Below, one piece after another: positions 21,408-28,734 of a stretch of DNA of 40,391 bases. The DNA is from Candidatus Acidiferrum typicum (lineage in GTDB: Bacteria > Acidobacteriota > Terriglobia > Acidiferrales > UBA7541). Within the stretch, counting starts at the first letter, position 1; each line of letters starts with the position of its first letter. Both the position numbers and the translations under genes were made by a program. The stretch covers positions 1 to 40,391 of the forward strand of contig DLMH01000037.1 of NCBI GenBank assembly GCA_002478115.1, read 5' to 3'. The notes under the pieces were generated by a model. It saw only the letters and a program-made list of their open reading frames with translations. It was not told the DNA's origin and ran no database searches.

Positions 21408-21880
21408 CGTGCCTCTCTCGCCGGGCTCCCCGGTGCAGGCGGCGCCGGCAACACCCGCCGCGCGATCTCCACGGCCAGTTGCGCCACGCTTGCTTCGATC
21501 TCTTTCTTTGCCGCCGCCAATTCACCGGCCACGCTTTCCTTCGCCACGTTCACTTCCCCGGTGGCTTTTGTCCGCGCCTCTTTCAAAAATCCCGCGCGCT
21601 CCTCCAGCAGCTTTTTCCGGTCGGCTTCCTGTTCGGCGTACACCTTGGCGCGCGCCTGCTTCAGTGCTTCCTCGTACTGCTTCACCTTCTCTGCCGCGGC
21701 CGCTTGCGCCGCCTCGGCGGCTTTCTGCGCGCCCAACGTTCGCGCGTCGCGCTCAGCCATTACTTTTAAAAGGGGTTGGAAGAATACGGATCGCAGGATG
21801 AAATAGAAAATGAGGACGATCAGGGCTACAGGCACAGCCCGAAGGAACAGTTCCCCTATTTGGCGAACTAAGTCTGTCAT
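21404..21880 (-). CDS. F-type ATP synthase subunit b' (second b-type subunit)
   Basis: 158 residues. One membrane helix at about 14-33 (AVPVALIVLIFYFILRSVFF), the QPLLKVMAERDART turn, then a long Ala/Lys/Glu-rich coiled coil (AAEAAQAAAAEKVKQYEEALK). With the following b gene it would form a heterodimeric peripheral stalk, as in photosynthetic bacteria and chloroplasts. It is the first gene of this cluster; no atpB (a) or atpE (c) precedes it. The stop overlaps the next ATG by 4 bp. Confidence 0.88.
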   Translation of the reverse strand: MTDLVRQIGELFLRAVPVALIVLIFYFILRSVFFQPLLKVMAERDARTLGAQKAAEAAQAAAAEKVKQYEEALKQARAKVYAEQEADRKKLLEERAGFLKEARTKATGEVNVAKESVAGELAAAKKEIEASVAQLAVEIARRVLPAPPAPGSPAREAR

Positions 21881-21977
21881 TGAGTTGTATCGCCTATGCT
21901 TTTAGATAGGCAGCCGCTCCGTGCCCAAGACCGGTAGGAGCATACGGTGACCTGCGCGCCGCCTCACGGAACCATCC

Positions 21978-22007
21978 TTTATAACATTCGCCCCAACTTC
22001 CCGTCAA
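21978..22007 (-). promoter_or_regulatory. Promoter of the atp operon
   Basis: On the minus strand TTGACG (22007-22002), an 18-bp spacer and TATAAA (21983-21978). The start would be near 21971, about 90 nt before the b' ATG. The upstream edge of the -35 is only 14 bp from the inserted 384-bp element at 22022, so that element now supplies the upstream promoter DNA. Confidence 0.65.
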
Positions 22008-22021
22008 CGAAACCCGCCCGC

Positions 22022-22405
22022 GGGTAGTGGTACAGTTTGAAATTCGGTAGTGGGCTGTTTTGAATTATTTTGCCTGATTCAGTCTTTGCCGCAGGGTCTC
22101 CACGATCAGACCGACCAACGCATACGTAGCGGCATTCGCAAGAAGAACCCAATAAAGACGAAGCGGATAAAAACTAAGAAGCGTAATTGGGCAAGTTAAC
22201 CGGACGAGAGTCACAATCGGGTCGGCAGAGGTCATCGCTGGAGGTGTGGTTGCGAAGGCATAAAGTGCCCAGCAGCCCGCTACGAGAAAGCCCACACTCG
22301 CCCACATAGCAGTTCGGTATTTCACGCTGCCGCTCCTACTGCTCTGGTTCGATAGTCTCACATGCTTTCGGGAGCACCTAGGAAATTCAAAACAGCCCAC
22401 TACCC
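22022..22405. mobile_element. 384-bp transposon-like element with inverted repeats and a 6-bp target duplication
   Basis: The ends are GGGTAGTGG (22022-22030) and its exact complement CCACTACCC (22397-22405), flanked by identical GCCCGC at 22016-22021 and 22406-22411. Just inside the left end a second, related copy begins with GGTAGTGGGCTG (22046-22066); these 21 bp pair perfectly with 22384-22404. Thus the left end has two tandem, diverged copies of a ~22-bp terminal motif and the right end has one. No transposase is present, so movement would need one acting in trans. The only ORF inside is the small membrane protein at 22065-22325, whose stop codon overlaps the inner repeat. I do not recognise the family. 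Confidence 0.75.
22065..22325 (-). CDS. Small two-segment membrane protein inside the 384-bp element
   Basis: 86 residues from GTG 22325, which has AGGAG 7 nt upstream. Two or three hydrophobic segments: about 6-25 (AMWASVGFLVAGCWALYAFA), about 42-58 (VRLTCPITLLSFYPLRL) and about 59-76 (YWVLLANAATYALVGLIV). It ends with a basic amphipathic tail (ETLRQRLNQAK). No signal peptide and no family I recognise. An in-frame ATG at 22400 would read through the right inverted repeat and is rejected. The whole gene lies within the mobile element, so it is a passenger. It may be a real small protein or a chance frame; the good ribosome site and membrane character favour a real one. Confidence 0.5.
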   Translation of the reverse strand: MKYRTAMWASVGFLVAGCWALYAFATTPPAMTSADPIVTLVRLTCPITLLSFYPLRLYWVLLANAATYALVGLIVETLRQRLNQAK

Positions 22406-22682
22406 GCCCGCGGGGAATGGGCTGATTCCTGGTTAGAACATTCCTCTGGACTCGATCGTCAAATAGGACCCAGGCAATCTTGCAAGCAGCATAGGGAGTG
22501 CCCCGCTACGGCGATGGGGACAGGATCAACCCGCGGGTTTGCGAGCAGCGATTCTTTTGCTCCAACTCTTCCCGACCGATAGGTAATCCCCCACTCGCCG
22601 GTACTCCACCGCCATTCGCCGAAAAGGGCGCGACACCTGGCCTTTTCCCGCCTAATCTCACGCCATGGAAGGTGAAACACAC

Positions 22683-23045
22683 ATGGCGGGAGATGAAAGC
22701 ATGACCAACGCGAATCGCCAGTCGCCCTCTGCCCAATCCGTCTCGGGGCGCGTATTTATAATGGGAGGAGCAGGGCTTCTGATCCTGGTCGGGCTCGTGC
22801 TTCAATTGGGAGCACTCGGCTACGGCCACGTTCAGCCGGGCAATATCTGGATAGCCTCAACGATTGTGGAGAGTGTTTGGAGTATGCTCGTCGCGCAACT
22901 GGATTCACCGGGGGTGCAAGAGTTGGCGACATTTTGGCCGTTGCTCCTCATAAGCATGGGTCTGGCGCTCCTGCTCGTGACGAAGCGTGAAGAAAGTCAG
23001 CCTGCGCTGTCATCTTCCCGGGGAGGACAAAATCATGGCCAATGA
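22683..23045 (+). CDS. Small two-segment membrane protein, first gene of the LiaF-like/LytSR unit
   Basis: 120 residues. A Ser/Asn/Gln-rich N-terminus precedes membrane segment 1 at about 26-48 (VFIMGGAGLLILVGLVLQLGAL) and segment 2 at about 86-102 (FWPLLLISMGLALLLVT). The tail is polar and Ser-rich. The 'FWPLLLISMGLALLL' type of helix also occurs in the next protein (LiaF-like/DUF5668 helices), so it may be a related half-size relative. ATG 22683 has GGAAGG 10 nt upstream; ATG 22701, with GGGAG 8 nt upstream, is equally possible, and ATG 22665 less so. Its 3' end overlaps the next gene by 11 bp. The ~270 bp upstream, to the mobile element, show no gene or clear promoter. Confidence 0.7.
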   Translation: MAGDESMTNANRQSPSAQSVSGRVFIMGGAGLLILVGLVLQLGALGYGHVQPGNIWIASTIVESVWSMLVAQLDSPGVQELATFWPLLLISMGLALLLVTKREESQPALSSSRGGQNHGQ

Positions 23046-23772
23046 GTTCCGTCGATTCCCCTCAGGTCTTTCCTGGGGGCTTGCTATCATCGCGATTGGA
23101 ACGATCTTCATGCTGGACCAGATGGGGATCGTTTCAGCCCACCACATTTTTCAGTTTTTCTGGCCGGCGATCCTGATTTTCTTTGGGGTCGAAGGAATTA
23201 TTTTCTGTAGCGGCCCTGGCAGGTTTTGGGGCTCATTCCTGACGCTCGCGGGCGTTGTGCTCCTGCTGAGTAATCTTGGATATCTTCACATACGCTGGAG
23301 CATGTTTTGGCCTTTGGCCATCATCCTTTGGGGACTCTGGATCCTCTCGCGCTCACTTGGAGGCAGCTCTTCCTGGGGGTCAAAGTGGGTAAGGCCCTTG
23401 ACCATCGGTGTCGAGCGGGGATTTGCGTCCGACGCCGCGGATATGCACGCGGACGTCATCTTCAGCGCTACCCATCGGCGTATCACATCGAAGAATTTCA
23501 GGGGTGGAAAACTCGCAGCGGTTTTCGGCGAGCTCAAGATTGATCTCACTGAGGCTGAAATCGAGGGTGACGAGGCCGTAATCCATCTCGACGCGGTCTT
23601 CGGCGCCGTTGAAATCCGCGTCCCCAACACTTGGATTGTTGTCAGTCGCGGCGCGGCGGTCTTTGGTGAATATGCAGACCGGACTGTTCACGGACAGCCG
23701 CTGGGCCCCGGCGCCAAACGTTTGGTCGTCAAAGGCGGAGCTGTTTTTGGAAGCGTCGTAATCAAGAACTGA
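23035..23772 (+). CDS. LiaF-like envelope-stress membrane protein
   Basis: 245 residues. Four membrane segments in the first ~107 residues (about 11-28, 41-57, 64-80, 90-105) form a LiaF/DUF5668-type transmembrane unit. A C-terminal beta-rich domain (about 145-245) repeats the AVFG unit four times: LAAVFGELKIDL, LDAVFGAVEIRV, GAAVFGEYAD, GGAVFGSVVIK. This is the 'cell wall-active antibiotics response' domain. In Firmicutes LiaF inhibits the LiaSR two-component system until cell-envelope damage occurs. Here the next genes are a histidine kinase and a LytTR regulator rather than LiaSR, so a similar inhibitory role is inferred. Start ATG 23035, with GGGGAGG 8 nt upstream. Confidence 0.85.
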   Translation: MANEFRRFPSGLSWGLAIIAIGTIFMLDQMGIVSAHHIFQFFWPAILIFFGVEGIIFCSGPGRFWGSFLTLAGVVLLLSNLGYLHIRWSMFWPLAIILWGLWILSRSLGGSSSWGSKWVRPLTIGVERGFASDAADMHADVIFSATHRRITSKNFRGGKLAAVFGELKIDLTEAEIEGDEAVIHLDAVFGAVEIRVPNTWIVVSRGAAVFGEYADRTVHGQPLGPGAKRLVVKGGAVFGSVVIKN

Positions 23773-23779
23773 TGCCCAC

Positions 23780-24853
23780 ATGCACCCTATTCTCAGCCGC
23801 CTGAGCCGCCTTGCGCTCTACCTCCTCGCATGGATTCCCCTCGCGGCATTGCTGGCCTATCTCATGGCTGCCACGGGAGGATTGAGCAGGCGCGAGGCAA
23901 TTTCCATGTCCCTCCCGCTTTGCCTCCTCTACGCTTTCGTTTGCCTCTCCGCCTGGTATTCCTGCCGCGCCATCCCCTCCAGCCGTGCGACCATCGGAAA
24001 GCTCCTGGAGGTCCATGTGGCGGCCGCGCTGGTGGCAAGTGGCCTTTGGATTTTGTGCGCGGAGCTTCTCGCCTACGTCTTCACCGGGATGTCCTTATAT
24101 CCAGGGCTCACGGGCCGGCTGTCTCGAACGATCCCCATTCTTCTCGGCACGGGCGTGATTCTCTATCTTTTTTCCGTCAGCTTTTACTACGTTCTCCTCG
24201 CGGTCGAAGCCTCTCAGGAGGCGGAAGCGCGGGCCATGGAAGCGCGCGTTTTTGCGCGCGACGCGGAACTCCGCGCCCTGAAGGCGCAAGTGAATCCGCA
24301 TTTTCTCTTCAACAGCCTGAATTCCATCAGCGCGCTAACAACCTCCGACGCGGCAAAAGCGCGCGAAATGTGTGTTTTGCTGGGTGATTTTCTGCGGCGC
24401 ACTCTGGGCCTCGGAGAAAAATCCACGATTCCTCTCGAGGAAGAAATGTCGCTGATTCACGCATTTCTCGCTGTTGAAAAAATCCGCTTTGGCGCGCGCT
24501 TCCGTATGGAAGAAAATATCGCCAAGGAAGCGCTCGCCATGGATGTCCCGCCGCTGCTGTTGCAGCCGCTGGTCGAAAACGCGTTTACCAACGGCATTGC
24601 CAATCTCGTTGAGGGTGGGTGGGTCCGGCTCGACGCGCGATGCCAGAATGGCGCTCTGTCCATCATCGTTGAAAACTCATTCGATCCTGAAGCCCCGCCC
24701 CGGCGGCAAAAGAATGGCATGGGGCTCCTAAATGTGCGCCAGCGGCTTGAGGCCCGCTACGGTGATCGCGCGAGTTTCAACGTAAGGACTGAGGGAGATC
24801 GCTTTTCCGTGTCGCTCACGCTCCCGGCGGAAAGAGAGGGACGCGCAACGTGA
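23780..24853 (+). CDS. LytS-type sensor histidine kinase
   Basis: 357 residues. Four predicted membrane segments (about 9-31, 43-60, 77-100, 118-140) and a short coiled coil (EASQEAEARAMEARVFARDAE) lead to the His_kinase domain (PF06580 type). Its phospho-acceptor is H174 in NPHFLFNSLN. The HATPase part has LLQPLVENAF (N box) and GMGLLNVRQRLEARYG (G box). The usual 'IKHG' after the N box is TNGI here, a mild departure. It follows the LiaF-like gene by 7 nt and overlaps the response regulator start (GTGA), so the three are one translationally linked unit. Confidence 0.92.
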   Translation: MHPILSRLSRLALYLLAWIPLAALLAYLMAATGGLSRREAISMSLPLCLLYAFVCLSAWYSCRAIPSSRATIGKLLEVHVAAALVASGLWILCAELLAYVFTGMSLYPGLTGRLSRTIPILLGTGVILYLFSVSFYYVLLAVEASQEAEARAMEARVFARDAELRALKAQVNPHFLFNSLNSISALTTSDAAKAREMCVLLGDFLRRTLGLGEKSTIPLEEEMSLIHAFLAVEKIRFGARFRMEENIAKEALAMDVPPLLLQPLVENAFTNGIANLVEGGWVRLDARCQNGALSIIVENSFDPEAPPRRQKNGMGLLNVRQRLEARYGDRASFNVRTEGDRFSVSLTLPAEREGRAT

Positions 24854-25620
24854 ACTCCCGGAAGGATACGAAAATCCGCGCGGTCATCGTTGACGACGAA
24901 GAATTGGCGCGTCAGGTCATCCGCGAATTGCTTTCTTCGCACCCGGAAATCGAGGTTGTCGGAGAGTGCGCCAACGGTTTCGAGGCGGTCAAAATAGTGA
25001 CGGAAACGAAGCCCGATCTGATCTTCCTCGACATTCAGATGCCCAAGCTCGATGGATTCGAGGTGCTCGAGCTGATCGGCACCGGCAATGCCATCATTTT
25101 CGTTACCGCCTACGACAGTTATGCCATCCGCGCCTTTGAGGTCCACGCCGTGGACTATCTCCTGAAACCCTTTGGCGCGGAGCGCTTCGAAGCGGCTCTG
25201 GAACGCGCGAAAGAGCGTCTGGACAGCAAGTCGCCATCCGCTGCCGTTCCCGCCGCCGAGCTTGCCGCAACGGCGCGCCCGCCCGCGCAATACCTCGAAC
25301 GCATTCCCGTGCGCGACGGCGCGCAGGTTTTCATCATTCCTGTGTCCAAACTGGACTTCGCTGAGGCGCAGGACGATTACGTCGCGCTCTCCACGGAAGG
25401 CAAGAAGCATCTGAAACAGCAACCCATTTCCAGCCTCGAAGCGGCTCTCGATCCCTCGCGCTTTCTCCGCATCCACCGCTCCTACATCGTCAACCTCGAA
25501 CGCGTCGCGAAGGTTGAACCCTACGGCAAAGACAGTCACGTGGCCGTACTGAGGAACGGCGTGCAGCTCCCCGTGAGTCGCGCCGGCTATGCCCGCCTCC
25601 GCGCCTTCCTTGGCCGCTGA
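24850..25620 (+). CDS. LytTR-family response regulator
   Basis: 256 residues. Receiver domain at about 9-125 with acidic pocket D15/D16, phospho-acceptor D61 (DLIFLDIQMPKLDG), T in FVTAYD and K in LLKPFG. The LytTR DNA-binding domain is at about 155-255 (VSKLDFAEAQDDYVAL, then FLRIHRSYIVNLERV). Such regulators bind paired direct repeats to activate envelope or secretion genes. GTG start, overlapping the kinase stop by 4 bp. Partner: the LytS-like kinase; the likely signal is envelope state through the LiaF-like protein (inference). Confidence 0.94.
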   Translation: MNSRKDTKIRAVIVDDEELARQVIRELLSSHPEIEVVGECANGFEAVKIVTETKPDLIFLDIQMPKLDGFEVLELIGTGNAIIFVTAYDSYAIRAFEVHAVDYLLKPFGAERFEAALERAKERLDSKSPSAAVPAAELAATARPPAQYLERIPVRDGAQVFIIPVSKLDFAEAQDDYVALSTEGKKHLKQQPISSLEAALDPSRFLRIHRSYIVNLERVAKVEPYGKDSHVAVLRNGVQLPVSRAGYARLRAFLGR

Positions 25621-25771
25621 TTCCCTTGCGGAGTGGAGCGGTCAAAACCTGTCCAGTTGCGTTGGCGACGTCCAGAACCTGCTTGCTCAGTGGACGATAA
25701 ATCGGGAAATCGGAAACTGCCCTGCCGCCAGCGTGATGCAAGTTGCACCGCACAGGATCTGGCGCAATGGC

Positions 25772-25800
25772 TTGACACGGGAGAAGTCACCGACTATATT
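25772..25800 (+). promoter_or_regulatory. Consensus promoter for the arsR-SRPBCC operon
   Basis: TTGACA (25772-25777), 17-bp spacer, TATATT (25795-25800). The start would be near 25807, leaving ~10 nt before the ATG and no Shine-Dalgarno, so the mRNA is nearly leaderless. The -10 lies within the operator palindrome. Confidence 0.8.
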
Positions 25801-25819
25801 CAACCTTAAGGTTGAATAT
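25796..25819. promoter_or_regulatory. 24-bp perfect palindrome, probable ArsR-type operator
   Basis: ATATTCAACCTT / AAGGTTGAATAT, with no mismatch. It covers the -10, the transcription start and the first two bases of the ATG at 25818. Operators of ArsR/SRPBCC pairs with a TCAACC-x-GGTTGA core are known, so autorepression by the encoded protein is the natural reading. Confidence 0.8.
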
Positions 25820-26186
25820 GCCGCGCGCCTCTTCTCTCTCCCAATTCACCTGGCTTGCTCTCGCCAATCCCACTCGGCGATCCATCCTCGAACGCCTTTC
25901 CCATGGCGAAGCACGCGTCACCGAACTTGCGCGCCCCTATTCCATGTCTCTCAACGCCGTTTCCAAGCATATTCGTGTCCTCGAGCGGGCGCGCCTCATC
26001 CGCCGCCGCCGGGCTGGCCGGGATCATTTCCTTTCCTTTAACCCTGATCCCCTCACCAGTGCAGCCGCGTGGATTGCGGCGCAACGCTTCCTCTGGATGA
26101 GCCGCCTCGATGCGCTCGACGCTCTGCTGCAAGCCGAGGACGCCGCAACTCCAAAATCCAATAAGCGAAAGGATAAGTCCCGATGA
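25818..26186 (+). CDS. ArsR-family winged-helix repressor (SRPBCC-associated)
   Basis: 122 residues. The start FTWLALANPTRRSILERLSHGEARVTELARPYSMSLNAVSKHIRVLERARLI contains the full winged-helix HTH. It carries 'ALANPTRRSILERL' and 'MSLNAVSKHIRVLE', typical of the ArsR subgroup that precedes AHSA1/SRPBCC genes. No cysteine pair for metal sensing is seen, so it is probably not a metal sensor. ATG 25818; a TTG at 25812 lies inside the palindrome. The 3' end overlaps the SRPBCC gene by ATGA. It probably represses its own operon through the palindrome. Confidence 0.9.
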   Translation: MPRASSLSQFTWLALANPTRRSILERLSHGEARVTELARPYSMSLNAVSKHIRVLERARLIRRRRAGRDHFLSFNPDPLTSAAAWIAAQRFLWMSRLDALDALLQAEDAATPKSNKRKDKSR

Positions 26187-26614
26187 AACCTCAGCCGCAA
26201 AAGGCGATCGTGCAGGTATCTCGAAGGTTCACTGCCGCTGCTGAACGCGTGTTCGACGCATGGCTTGACCTAAACACCGCGGGCAAGTGGCTCTTCGCTA
26301 CTCCGACCGGCAAGATGGGCAACGTCAAGATCGACGCTCGCGTTGGAGGTTCATACCTGATTGTCGAGCGCAGGGAAGGCACCGACGTCGAGCACATCGG
26401 CGAGTATCTTGAAATTGATCGCCCTCGACGCTTGGTCTTCACCTTGAAAGTCCCGAAGTACTCCGAGGAAAGCACGAAAGTGACGATTGAAATTCGCGCG
26501 CTCGAATCTGGCTGCGAGCTCACTCTCACCCATGAGGGTATCCTGCCGGACTACATCGCCAGCACCACCTCAGCCTGGAACATGATCCTGGATCAACTTT
26601 CCGCGACGCTCTAG
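26183..26614 (+). CDS. SRPBCC/AHSA1-family protein
   Basis: 143 residues. Starts VQVSRRFTAAAERVFDAWLDLNTAGKWLFATP, the conserved opening of the START-like Activator of Hsp90 ATPase homologue 1 family. It continues RVGGSYLIVERREGTDVEHIGEYLEIDRPRRLVFTLKVP and the last helix ASTTSAWNMILDQLSATL. The fold forms a deep hydrophobic pocket; ligands are unknown for most bacterial members. Its ATG overlaps the ArsR stop by 4 bp, so the two are translated together. ArsR-SRPBCC pairs are widespread in soil bacteria. Confidence 0.92.
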   Translation: MKPQPQKAIVQVSRRFTAAAERVFDAWLDLNTAGKWLFATPTGKMGNVKIDARVGGSYLIVERREGTDVEHIGEYLEIDRPRRLVFTLKVPKYSEESTKVTIEIRALESGCELTLTHEGILPDYIASTTSAWNMILDQLSATL

Positions 26615-26696
26615 TTGCAAGCCGTGGCGCCGGTCACAACCGGAAAATTCCCGCTATACTGGAGCGGGCCCGCTTGAGTTGCGGCGGGATCGCTCC

Positions 26697-27863
26697 ATGA
26701 CCAAAAGCTGGAAAACCAAACTCATCCATTCCGACGCGAAAATCCCTGAGGGCTACCGCTCCCTCACCACGCCCGTCTATCGTGGTTCCACCACGGTGTT
26801 TCCCTCCGCTGCCGCCGTCCGCGATACCTGGGACCAGTATCGCGTCGGCTACACCTACGGCCTTTACGGCACGCCCACGGTTCTTGAACTCGCCGCGCGC
26901 GTTTGTGAACTCGAATCCGGCACTCACACCATTCTTACCCCTGGCGGCCAGGCGGCCATCTCGCTCATCAATCTGGCGCTGCTGCACACCGGCGATCACA
27001 TCCTTATCCCTACCAGCGTCTATTTTCCCAACCGCAAGCTCACCACGCACCTGCTTGCGCGCTTCGGCGTCACGTCCACTTTTTACGAGCCCACCATCGG
27101 CGCAGGCATCGCCGCACTGATTCAGGAAAACACGCGCCTCATCTGGACGGAGAGCCCCGGCTCCATCACCATGGAAGTGCAGGACCTCCCCGCCATCGTT
27201 GCCGCCGCTCATGCGCGCAATGTTCTTGTGGTTCTGGACAACACCTGGTCCGCCGGCGTGCTCTTCGACGCCTTTGCCCACGGCGTGGACATCACCATGC
27301 AGGCGCTCACCAAATACATCGGCGGCCACAGTGATCTGCTTCTCGGGTCCGTCAGCGTGCGCGACGCTGCGCTCTACCAGCGCCTGGGCGCCGCGCAGCA
27401 AAATATCGGTTGCGCGGTTTCTCCTGACGATTGCAGCCTCGCGTTGCGCGGCCTGCAAACCCTCGCCGTCCGGCTCTCCGCCATCGAAGCCTCCGCGCTG
27501 ACCGTCGCCAAGTGGCTTGCGGCTCGCCGCGAAGTCGAAAGCGTGCTGCACCCAGCGCTTCCTTCCTGCCCCGGCCACGAATTCTGGAAGCGCGATTTCC
27601 TCGGTTCTTCCGGTGTTTTTTCGATTGTGTTGAAGCCTGGCCCGTCACAGGAGCAGGTTTTCGCCTTCATCGACGCGCTGAAGCTCTTCAAGGTGGGCTA
27701 TAGCTGGGCCGGCGTCACGAGTCTCGCCGTCGCCTACGACATCGGCCGCATCCCCGGCCGTCCGCCGTACGATCACCGCATCGTCCGCCTCAGCATCGGC
27801 CTCGAATCCACGGACGATCTCCTCGCCGACCTCGAGCCGGCCTTGCAGAAATTGCCCGCCTGA
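26697..27863 (+). CDS. metC: Cys/Met metabolism PLP-dependent enzyme, cystathionine beta-lyase type
   Basis: 388 residues. PLP lysine K206 lies in MQALTKYIGGHSD, with the upstream phosphate-binding region GTPTVLELAARVCELESGTHTILTPGGQAAI, the ring-stacking Tyr in SVYFPNRKL, and VLDNTWSAGVLFD with the PLP-N1 Asp. The sequence matches the proteobacterial MetC subgroup (start THxIHSDAKIPEGYRSL) better than gamma-synthases. It splits cystathionine to homocysteine, pyruvate and ammonia. ATG 26697 has GCGGG about 9 nt upstream; an in-frame TTG at 26679 adds six unconserved residues. TATACT at 26655-26660 may be its -10, but no -35 fits. Confidence 0.88.
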   Translation: MTKSWKTKLIHSDAKIPEGYRSLTTPVYRGSTTVFPSAAAVRDTWDQYRVGYTYGLYGTPTVLELAARVCELESGTHTILTPGGQAAISLINLALLHTGDHILIPTSVYFPNRKLTTHLLARFGVTSTFYEPTIGAGIAALIQENTRLIWTESPGSITMEVQDLPAIVAAAHARNVLVVLDNTWSAGVLFDAFAHGVDITMQALTKYIGGHSDLLLGSVSVRDAALYQRLGAAQQNIGCAVSPDDCSLALRGLQTLAVRLSAIEASALTVAKWLAARREVESVLHPALPSCPGHEFWKRDFLGSSGVFSIVLKPGPSQEQVFAFIDALKLFKVGYSWAGVTSLAVAYDIGRIPGRPPYDHRIVRLSIGLESTDDLLADLEPALQKLPA

Positions 27864-27875
27864 AATTCCCTGTTC

Positions 27876-28604
27876 CTAGTAATTGTCGCCCGGGGCTACG
27901 GCGTCATAAACAAAGCGGAATTTGGAGGGATATTTGTCCTTACCGCTCACCATCTCAACTTCTTCCCACAACTGCATTCCGTCCGGCGATACCTCGTAGG
28001 TGCGCTTCAACGAGCCATTCTTTGGCAGCGTGGAATCGCTCACCAGTTTCGCGCCATCCCACTTTGCTTCCACTACTTCCGTGCCGACACCCGCTGGTGC
28101 GTCTGGTTTGTGCCCGTCGGTATAGAAAATCGTCTTCCGGCCCTGATCCCCCATCATCTCGACGATGGGATCTTTCTCATTCTTCCGCGCCAGCTCCAGG
28201 CGAATCGATGGGTCCAGCAACTGGTTGTAGCGTTGGCGATCATCCGAAGTCCCATTTTGCGATCCGTTATTCCCGTGGTGTCCACCGCCCATCCCGCCCC
28301 CACCCATTCCGCCGCCGGGCCAGCCCATTCGCGGGCCACTATTTCCACCAGGATTGCCAGTCGAATTTCCCGCTGAGCGTTGTGCGCTTTTTTGCCGCGG
28401 ATCATCGCTTTCGTCGCTATTCAGCTTCCACGTTCCCAGAATGCTCTTCCTGGGTTCAATCCGTTTTACGGGCGACGCAGGCGGCGCCGTGGAGGAAACC
28501 GCGGAGGGATCAGGCTGAATGGGTCCCGGGGGCGCCTGAGCGTGCAGATTCTGCGCAACCATGAAGCTCAATCCGAAAGCAGCCATGTAGATCGTTTTTT
28601 TCAT
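27876..28604 (-). CDS. Secreted protein with Gly-rich linker, acidobacterial type
   Basis: 242 residues. Signal peptide MKKTIYMAAFGLSFMVAQNLHAQ, then a Pro-rich stretch and ILGTWKLNSDESDDPRQK. 'GTWKLNxxxSxxxP' opens a lipocalin-like secreted domain frequent in Acidobacteriota. A low-complexity Gly/Met/Asn/His linker (about 88-118, GGGMGGGGMGGGHHG) separates it from the C-terminal beta-rich part (IVEMMGDQGRKTIFYTDG, then EVVEAKWDGAKLVSDSTL and LKRTYEVSPDGMQLWEEVEM). Function unknown, probably a lipocalin-like barrel. AGGA lies 9 nt upstream of the ATG. It is convergent with metC, whose stop is only 12 nt away. Confidence 0.78.
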   Translation of the reverse strand: MKKTIYMAAFGLSFMVAQNLHAQAPPGPIQPDPSAVSSTAPPASPVKRIEPRKSILGTWKLNSDESDDPRQKSAQRSAGNSTGNPGGNSGPRMGWPGGGMGGGGMGGGHHGNNGSQNGTSDDRQRYNQLLDPSIRLELARKNEKDPIVEMMGDQGRKTIFYTDGHKPDAPAGVGTEVVEAKWDGAKLVSDSTLPKNGSLKRTYEVSPDGMQLWEEVEMVSGKDKYPSKFRFVYDAVAPGDNY

Positions 28605-28734
28605 TCTTGATGTCCTAAGGGCGAACGTGCCCCAATTCCTTTTTCCCCCAAATGCCCGCTAGAGTTCCCGCATTCTTCGCGGGGAAGTTCACCAGATAGG
28701 ATTCAACTGGGCGCCCTGGGGCTGCCTGGCGCCG

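Noticed and set aside
22459..22680. Minus-strand frame of 73 codons between the mobile element and the LiaF-like operon
   Set aside because: No ribosome site or family similarity that I recognise; Trp/Arg-rich as expected from chance in this DNA.
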